DNA of 8,100 nt from an uncultured Erysipelotrichaceae bacterium (GTDB lineage Bacteria > Bacillota_I > Bacilli_A > Erysipelotrichales > Erysipelotrichaceae), in contig OMUX01000008.1 of assembly GCA_900314345.1 (NCBI GenBank), positions 1 to 8,100 on the forward strand. Direction: 5' to 3'. Position 1 is the first letter of the stretch, and the number at the start of each line of letters is the position of its first letter. The notes under the pieces are model-generated. The model ran no database searches. It was not told the origin of the DNA and saw only the letters and a program-made list of their open reading frames with translations. Position numbers and translations under genes: made by a program. Positions 5,179 through 8,100 of this stretch are shown piece by piece.

Positions 5179-7132
5179 CATGCGGAAATGGATGATCATT
5201 GCAGTCATCATCCAGGCAGTCCTGCTGTTTGTCTTCCGCATCGGTCTTTCCGAAGGCATCATGACGGCAACGATCATCCTGATCGTGGAAGCTGTCATGC
5301 TCTATATGGTATATGACCGCTTCGGCACGCTGTCCAAGGAACAGGCGACAAGCATTTCCGAAGTGATCGGCAGTGCGGCAAGTGATGCCTTCCTTTTCGG
5401 TGAGACGGGACTTGTCATGTATGATGACTCCCATGTGATCACCTGGATGAGCGAGCTGTTCCAGAAACGCGGCATTGAGCGCACCGGCGTCAAGATTCTT
5501 TCCTGGCTTCCGGAGGCAGAGCCTTTGTTAAGCGGACAGAGTGATTCCACAACCGTGCAGCTGGATGACAGGATCTATGCCATCTCCAGGAAGGAGGATG
5601 AGCCGGTGCTCTTCTTCCGCGATATCACGGATGAAACACAGTCGCATCGTGAACTGGAGGATTCAAGACCGGTGCTTGGCATTGCCAGCCTTGATAACTA
5701 TGAGGAATCCACACAGTTCACGGATGATGCACAGACCGCAAACATCAATGCGGCATTGCGTACGCCTTTAACGGAATACTGCAAGGAACACGGGATCCTG
5801 CTGAAGCGGGTGAACAACTACAGATACTTCATGTTCCTGAACGAGAAGATCTTCTCAGATCTTGCGGCAGATCATTTCTCCATCCTGAACACAGTCAGGA
5901 AGGCAGCGCAGAAGCAGGATGTTTCCATTACCTTGTCCATGGCCTTTGCAAGAGGAAAGCAGAGCTATGAAGAGCTGGATGCCAGTGCGGCAAAGCTCAT
6001 GGATCTTGCCCAGACAAGAGGCGGCGATCAGGTTGCCGTGCAGAAGGCAGGAGAAGAAGTGAAGTACTTCGGCGGCTCCAGCGAGGCAACGGAGAAGCGC
6101 AGCCGTGTCAGGGTGCGTGTCATGGCACATACGTTAAGGGAACTGGTGAACCGTTCCAGCAACGTGATCATCTGCGGCCACAGGAACATGGACTTTGACT
6201 GCATGGGCAGTGCCCTTGGCATGGCAAGGATTGCCCAGACCATGCAGAAGCCGACGGTCATTATCGCAAAGACCGGCGGCATCGAGGAAAAACTCAATGC
6301 GGTGGTGAAAAGCCACCTGGATGAACTGAATCAGGAAGTGCGGTTTGTCACGGAGAGTGAAGCGATGAACCAGCTGCAGGACAAGACGCTTGTCGTGATG
6401 GTAGACCATCACAACATTTCTCAGTCCAATGGTTCCAAGCTTCTTGAGAATGCGAAGAATGTGGCGATCATTGATCACCACAGGCGTTCCACGGAAATCG
6501 GTGTGCAGCCGATCTTCGTCTATATCGAAGCCGGGGCAAGCTCGGCCAGTGAACTGATCACGGAGCTGATTCCGTATATTTCCAACCGTGTGGAACTTTC
6601 CGAGCTGGATGCCACGATCATGCTTGCCGGCATGACGATCGATACGGGACACTTCCATATCCGTACAGGTGCCCGCACTTATGATGCCGCATCAGCACTG
6701 CGCAGAAACGGTGCCGATCCGGCGGTGGTCAATGAGTATCTCAAGGACAGCTATGAAGAGTTCAGCATCAAGGCATCTGCGATCGCAAGAAGCCAGCAGT
6801 ATCCGCATGGTGTGGTTGTCGTGCCGGTCAAGGATCAGGTCATGACAAGATCCATGATGTCGCAGATCGCTGATGAAGTCCTGGATATCCAGGGGGTTGA
6901 CTGTGCATTTGTCATTGCGGATGATACAGACAATGAAACAGCAGTTTCCGCCCGTTCCACAGGCAAGGTCAATGTACAGCTGATCATGGAGAAGATGGGC
7001 GGCGGCGGTCATATGACAGCCGCAGCGGTACAGAGAAACAAGTGTTCGATTGATGATCTGCAGAAGGAGCTTCTTGCGCAGATCGATGCATATTTCAAGG
7101 AGGCAGGCAATGAAGGTAATACTGAAGAGTGA
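5159..7132 (+). CDS. gdpP: cyclic-di-AMP phosphodiesterase GdpP (YybT)
   Basis: This 657-residue membrane enzyme is predicted to hydrolyse c-di-AMP to pApA and so tune potassium, osmotic and cell-wall homeostasis. In order it has two N-terminal transmembrane helices (about 10-27 and 34-51), a PAS-like region (about 75-155), and a degenerate GGDEF domain (about 170-300) with RYFMFLNEKIF at the former signature position, so no cyclase activity is expected. A DHH domain follows, with GHRNMDFDCMGS (His341, Asp345, Asp347), MVDHHNIS (Asp416), IIDHHRR (439-441) and MTIDTGHFHIRT (Asp495). It ends in a DHHA1 domain with GGGGHMTAAA (614-618). All expected metal-binding residues appear present, and the length matches the family. 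The ATG at 5159 is preferred over the GTG at 5147. It overlaps yybS by 20 bp and rplI by 23 bp. Confidence 0.96.
   Translation: MQKKMNDMRKWMIIAVIIQAVLLFVFRIGLSEGIMTATIILIVEAVMLYMVYDRFGTLSKEQATSISEVIGSAASDAFLFGETGLVMYDDSHVITWMSELFQKRGIERTGVKILSWLPEAEPLLSGQSDSTTVQLDDRIYAISRKEDEPVLFFRDITDETQSHRELEDSRPVLGIASLDNYEESTQFTDDAQTANINAALRTPLTEYCKEHGILLKRVNNYRYFMFLNEKIFSDLAADHFSILNTVRKAAQKQDVSITLSMAFARGKQSYEELDASAAKLMDLAQTRGGDQVAVQKAGEEVKYFGGSSEATEKRSRVRVRVMAHTLRELVNRSSNVIICGHRNMDFDCMGSALGMARIAQTMQKPTVIIAKTGGIEEKLNAVVKSHLDELNQEVRFVTESEAMNQLQDKTLVVMVDHHNISQSNGSKLLENAKNVAIIDHHRRSTEIGVQPIFVYIEAGASSASELITELIPYISNRVELSELDATIMLAGMTIDTGHFHIRTGARTYDAASALRRNGADPAVVNEYLKDSYEEFSIKASAIARSQQYPHGVVVVPVKDQVMTRSMMSQIADEVLDIQGVDCAFVIADDTDNETAVSARSTGKVNVQLIMEKMGGGGHMTAAAVQRNKCSIDDLQKELLAQIDAYFKEAGNEGNTEE
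7097..7103 (+). promoter_or_regulatory. ribosome binding site that decides the rplI start
   Basis: AAGGAGG lies 6 nt before the ATG at 7110 and sits inside the end of gdpP. Starts further upstream in the same frame (7050) would add 20 Arg-rich residues that are not part of bL9. Confidence 0.9.
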
Positions 7133-7556
7133 TGTGAAGAATGTCGGGAAGAAGGGACAGGTTGTCAATGTAGCAGACGGCTATGCCAGGAACTTCCTGA
7201 TTGCAAGAGGACTTGCGGTTCCTCAGACAGAACGGTCCATGGAGATCCTTGCGGCTCAGAAGGAAGAAGAAAAGAAGGAAGACGCAAGGAAGAAGGCTGA
7301 GGCTGAGGCTCTTGCAGAGCAGCTCAAGGGCATCACCCTGGAATTCCGGGTGAAGTCCGGCAAGGAAGGCAGGGTCTTCGGCTCTGTTTCCACCAAGCAG
7401 ATCGTTGAGGAGCTGAGGAAAAGAGGCATCAGCGTCGACAAGCGCAAGATCCTGGATACCCAGCCGATCATTTCCCTGGGTGTGACAAAGGTAAGGGTTG
7501 AACTCTACAAGGGTGTCATCGGAACCATCAACTGCAGTCTCAAAGGGAGCGAGTAA
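7110..7556 (+). CDS. rplI: large ribosomal subunit protein bL9
   Basis: This 148-residue bL9 binds 23S rRNA at the base of the L1 stalk and helps maintain frame. The N-terminal rRNA-binding domain shows MKVILKSDVKNVGKKGQVVNVADGYARNFLIARGLA, including the family signature G-Y-A-R-N-F-L. A long charged connecting helix (about 44-76, KEEEKKEDARKKAEAEALAEQ) leads to the C-terminal domain with FRVKSGKEGRVFGSVSTKQI and a final beta strand. The length is normal. The start lies within gdpP (23-bp overlap), behind AAGGAGG. The TAA stop shares its last base with the dnaB ATG. Confidence 0.97.
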   Translation: MKVILKSDVKNVGKKGQVVNVADGYARNFLIARGLAVPQTERSMEILAAQKEEEKKEDARKKAEAEALAEQLKGITLEFRVKSGKEGRVFGSVSTKQIVEELRKRGISVDKRKILDTQPIISLGVTKVRVELYKGVIGTINCSLKGSE

Positions 7557-8100
7557 TGGCACAGCGGGCAATGCCCTCTGCACCGGAAGCGGAAGCCAGC
7601 CTGCTTGGCGCAATGATGATCTATGCCAATGCAGCACGCATGGCAGTGGAATCAGGGCTTGCGGAAGAGGATTTCTACATTGATGCAAACAAGCGCATCT
7701 ATCATGCGCTGTTTTCGCTGTTCCAGGAAGGTACGCCGGTAGACCTTGCCAGTGCATCCACAAGACTCAAGGATACCAACGAGCTGGACAGGATCGGCGG
7801 TATGGCATACCTGACGCAGCTGACGATGGCCAGCGTCACCAATGCCAATACAAGAAGCTATATCAAGGCAATCCAGGACAAGGCACTGATGCGTAAAATG
7901 ATCACCAATGCAGAGCAGATTGCCAATGAAGGCCTGGAAGGCCAGCCGGATATTGACGATTATCTGGACCGCAGTGAAAAGGCTGTTCTGGATGTCTCGA
8001 GAAGCAGAAGAACAACGGAGTTCCGGGGAACACCGGAGCTTTTGACCAATGTCATGGATCAGATCCGGAAGATGAGCGACAGCAAGTCGGACATCACCGG
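7556..8100 (+). CDS. dnaB: replicative DNA helicase, N-terminal part (cut by window end)
   Basis: The first 181 codons of the hexameric replicative helicase (DnaB; called DnaC in Bacillus) are present and the frame stays open to the window end. The start, MAQRAMPSAPEAEASLLGAMM, shows the 'P-x-x-x-E-A-E-x-x-L-L-G' hallmark. The helical N-terminal domain, which mediates ring assembly and primase contact, includes FYIDANKRIYHALFSLF, PVDLASASTRLK, and GGMAYLTQLTMASVTNANTRSYIKAIQDKALMRKMI. The linker region around FRGTPELLTNVMDQI ends at SDITG, just where the family motif preceding the RecA-like ATPase domain begins, so Walker motifs lie outside the window. AAAGGGAG (7542-7549) is 6 nt upstream, and the start overlaps the rplI stop by one base. 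The position after rplI is conserved across Bacillota. Confidence 0.95.
   Translation, partial: MAQRAMPSAPEAEASLLGAMMIYANAARMAVESGLAEEDFYIDANKRIYHALFSLFQEGTPVDLASASTRLKDTNELDRIGGMAYLTQLTMASVTNANTRSYIKAIQDKALMRKMITNAEQIANEGLEGQPDIDDYLDRSEKAVLDVSRSRRTTEFRGTPELLTNVMDQIRKMSDSKSDIT

Noticed and set aside
5230..7110. GGDEF domain of GdpP as an active cyclase
   Set aside because: The signature loop is RYFMFLNEKIF, not GGDEF. The domain is degenerate, as is normal for GdpP.

Overview
The window reads as an ordinary chromosomal segment of a Bacillota (Firmicutes) bacterium. The main evidence is gene order: rpsF-ssb-rpsR followed by yybS-gdpP-rplI-dnaB is the conserved arrangement near the replication origin in this phylum. 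Shine-Dalgarno sequences are strong, genes are tightly packed or overlapping, and base composition looks close to half G+C. I suspect an Erysipelotrichia-like or clostridial gut lineage, but nothing visible here fixes the genus. All recognised genes lie on the + strand. I see no rRNA, tRNA, CRISPR array, insertion sequence or prophage.

Region 1 (1-2914) holds accessory genes. They are a small stand-alone NifX/NifB-type metal-cluster-binding-domain protein, a membrane-bound GGDEF diguanylate cyclase with a multi-pass N-terminal region, a DUF1653 protein whose start overlaps the cyclase stop, and a DUF4349 lipoprotein that also has a C-terminal membrane segment. The lipoprotein gene has its own predicted promoter.

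Region 2 (2915-4147) is the rpsF-ssb-rpsR operon (bS6, single-stranded DNA-binding protein, bS18). It has a good extended -10 promoter, a leader of about 72 nt that resembles the S6:S18-binding autoregulatory RNA motif, and a clear intrinsic terminator after rpsR.

Region 3 (4148-8100) is the next operon: yybS (DUF2232 membrane protein), gdpP (c-di-AMP phosphodiesterase), rplI (bL9) and the start of the replicative helicase gene dnaB, which runs off the window. It has an extended -10 promoter directly after the terminator, and all of its genes overlap. Several starts need care. The most upstream start codon in frame is probably wrong for the cyclase (use 535, not 505), yybS (4225, not 4177), gdpP (5159, not 5147) and rplI (7110, not 7050).

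I did not find a convincing undescribed system. The items most worth a second look are the rpsF leader with apparent sequestration of the Shine-Dalgarno sequence, two inverted repeats placed within promoters, the translationally coupled cyclase-DUF1653 pair, and the lack of a product-inhibition site in the cyclase. The window carries enzymes for two second messengers: a c-di-GMP synthase and a c-di-AMP phosphodiesterase. They are in separate transcription units, and nothing in the sequence ties them together.
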